A stretch of 6,675 bases of DNA from positions 1 to 6,675 of the forward strand of contig CALGNW010000156.1 of NCBI GenBank assembly GCA_937958345.1, read 5' to 3'. This stretch comes from an uncultured Neomegalonema sp. (GTDB taxonomy: Bacteria > Pseudomonadota > Alphaproteobacteria > Rhodobacterales > Rhodobacteraceae). Shown here one piece after another: positions 5,352 through 6,675 of the stretch. The notes beneath the pieces are model-generated. The model saw only the letters and a list, made by a program, of their open reading frames with translations, did not search any database and was not told the origin of the DNA. Numbering within the stretch: position 1 is the stretch's first letter; each line of letters begins with the position of its first letter. The translations under genes were made by a program, and so were the position numbers.

Positions 5352-5876
5352 ATGAAACGATCAACTGCCCTGTTTGTCATGGCGCTGTGCTTTGGCCCCT
5401 CGCTTGCCTTCGCCCATGGAAAGGCGACGGGCATCGTGCGCGAACGGATGGATCAAATGGTGATCCTGAAGGATTCGATGAAGACGTTGAAGGTCGAGCT
5501 GTCGCAAGGCGAAGCCTATGATGTGCCGACCGTCCTGAACGCGGCGCAGCAGATCGAGAAAAACGGCGGCGAGGCGCTGATCTCGATGTTTCCCGCAGGC
5601 AGCCTGACAAAACATTCCGACTCGCTGCAAAGCGTCTGGGACAAGCCCGAAGAGTTTTCTGCGCTGGCGCTTGAGATGGAGCGTTTGGCGCGCGAGATGG
5701 CCGTGTCGGTCAATGCGGGTACAGCGAATGTGCGGAACGAGGGTGGCGTGTTCGGATGGCTGCGCGATCAACCGACCGACGGGATATTGCGGTCGCCCAT
5801 CGACCTGTTCGGAGCCTTGGCCAACACCTGCAACGACTGTCATCAGGGCTATCGCAGCGACCTTAAGTCGAAGTGA
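5352..5876 (+). CDS. Class II cytochrome c (c'/c556-like)
   Basis: A 174-residue periplasmic haem protein. The signal peptide ends around AFA (19-21). The mature part starts with the amphipathic helix VRERMDQM (29-36), where M33 or M36 sits in the usual distal haem position, and ends with C160-NDC-H164, the C-terminal haem motif diagnostic of class II four-helix-bundle cytochromes. A distal Met would make it low-spin c556-like; a non-ligating residue would make it c'-like, binding NO or CO. The mature length (~153) exceeds the usual ~125-130: residues ~122-150 (including GGVFGWLRD) look like an inserted loop between helices 3 and 4. GGAGAG (5339-5344) lies seven bases before the ATG and overlaps the end of the preceding gene, so the two are co-expressed. 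The reading frame is open further upstream, but the signal peptide fixes the start. Confidence 0.88.
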   Translation: MKRSTALFVMALCFGPSLAFAHGKATGIVRERMDQMVILKDSMKTLKVELSQGEAYDVPTVLNAAQQIEKNGGEALISMFPAGSLTKHSDSLQSVWDKPEEFSALALEMERLAREMAVSVNAGTANVRNEGGVFGWLRDQPTDGILRSPIDLFGALANTCNDCHQGYRSDLKSK

Positions 5877-5985
5877 TTGATGTTGGGATCGCGGCGTCCG
5901 GCGTGCCGTGCAAATGCGTATCGTAACATGCCCTTGCGGACCCCGGATTTTCCGATAGTTTCATATGCGGGAAGTGTGAGGGACC

Positions 5986-6675
5986 ATGTCGGAAAAGGCG
6001 AAACAGCGGCGGCTGAACCGCATACGCAGACCACTGTCGGTTGATGTCGTTGATGATCCCTATGAAAAGCAACTCGCCTATGTCGCCGAGGTGTCGAAGA
6101 ATGCGCGAACGTCTTGGTTCGGGCTGATCGGCTTGCTGCTGTTTTGCGGTGTCACACTGCTCGCGGTCGAGGATCGCGATTTTTTTGAATACGGTGTCAG
6201 CACGCAATTGCCGTTGATCGGGGTGTCCGTCCCGACGAAGAATTTCTTCTGGGCCGCGCCGCTGTTGGTGACGGGGCTTTATACCTATCTGCACCTCTAT
6301 CTTGATAAACTCTGGAAGGCCCTGCGCCGATTGCCCGATGAGATAGAGGGCAGGCCGGTGACGCAGGTGGTCTGGCCGTGGCTGATCTCGGATGCTGCGC
6401 TGGAACGCCGCCCCGGTGTGGTGCGCAGCCCGTATTGGTTTGTGACCCGGTTCGTGACCCTGTGCCTGTGCTGGCTGATCGGTCCGGCGGCGCTGTACTT
6501 GTTTTGGTTCAAAAGCTGGGCGCCCCATGATGAGCGCCTGACGCTGCTGATCGGTGTGCAATTGGCGTGGCTGTGTCTTGTCGGCGCGAACAGTTGGCTG
6601 GGCATGTGCCGGGAGACGGAAGATGACCGCTCGTTCTTTGGCCGGATGCCGCGCGGCGGAATTTTGATTCTGTGC
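5986..6675 (+). CDS. Multi-pass membrane protein, N-terminal part (pentapeptide-repeat type?)
   Basis: A partial gene of 230 codons, open to the end of the window. It begins with a basic cytoplasmic stretch (residues 1-20), then DDPYEKQLAYVAEVSKNARTS and hydrophobic helices at about 45-62, 86-107, 154-176 and 186-207. The segments TQLPLIGVSVPTKNFFWAAPLL (73-94) and TYLHLYLDKLWKAL (100-113) resemble a membrane module I recall at the start of bacterial pentapeptide-repeat proteins. No pentapeptide repeats (A[DN]LxX) appear before the window ends, so this remains an inference. The ATG has GAGGGA (5978-5983) just upstream. It follows the cytochromes by 109 bases with no terminator between, so read-through is possible; membership of the same operon is uncertain. 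Confidence 0.7.
   Translation, partial: MSEKAKQRRLNRIRRPLSVDVVDDPYEKQLAYVAEVSKNARTSWFGLIGLLLFCGVTLLAVEDRDFFEYGVSTQLPLIGVSVPTKNFFWAAPLLVTGLYTYLHLYLDKLWKALRRLPDEIEGRPVTQVVWPWLISDAALERRPGVVRSPYWFVTRFVTLCLCWLIGPAALYLFWFKSWAPHDERLTLLIGVQLAWLCLVGANSWLGMCRETEDDRSFFGRMPRGGILILC

Noticed and set aside
5944..5954. Small CGGA-TTT-TCCG hairpin before the last gene
   Set aside because: A four-base-pair stem with no U-tract is too weak for a terminator and too short for a convincing operator.
5863..6561. 232-codon minus-strand frame opposite the last gene
   Set aside because: Its Arg/Gln/His-rich composition is what the antisense of a hydrophobic GC-rich gene gives; the plus strand shows coherent membrane helices and a start with a ribosome-binding site.

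Overview
The window looks like a chromosomal segment of an alphaproteobacterium, most likely of the Rhodobacter/Paracoccus kind (Rhodobacterales). Reasons: moderately high GC, tightly packed genes with 4-base stop/start overlaps, the gene order crcB - RluC-like pseudouridine synthase - HAD phosphatase, and a rich set of c-type cytochromes. The taxon is inferred from gene content and protein style, not from a marker gene. No tRNA, rRNA, CRISPR array, insertion sequence or phage gene is visible.

Layout. (1) 1-963, minus: a polytopic membrane protein of the nucleoside-recognition (Gate) family, visibly made of two related halves. (2) 1047-3102, plus: a tight three-gene operon of fluoride channel crcB, an S4-domain 23S rRNA pseudouridine synthase and a HAD-IA phosphatase, joined by ATGA and GTGA overlaps. 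A strong hairpin at 3108-3138 closes it and also serves the gene arriving from the other side. (3) 3168-4043, minus: an exported glycine-zipper protein whose last ~210 residues are an almost uncharged Tyr/Gln/Thr/Pro/Ala repeat with a tyrosine about every six residues. This is the most unusual object in the window. (4) 4044-4288: a divergent intergenic region with a candidate promoter, an FNR-like box and phased short repeats. (5) 4289-5876, plus: three consecutive c-type cytochrome genes, namely a membrane-anchored class I, a secreted class I and a secreted class II (c'/c556-like). (6) 5986-6675, plus: the N-terminal 230 residues of a multi-pass membrane protein that runs off the window. It resembles the membrane part of certain pentapeptide-repeat proteins.

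How they work together. The crcB operon is housekeeping (fluoride efflux, ribosome modification, phosphate-ester hydrolysis). The cytochrome trio should form a periplasmic electron-transfer group running from a membrane-tethered to soluble haem proteins, but no oxidase, reductase or dehydrogenase partner lies in the window, so donor and acceptor cannot be named. The Tyr-rich protein is divergent from the cytochromes and shares their upstream region; a functional link between them is only a hypothesis.
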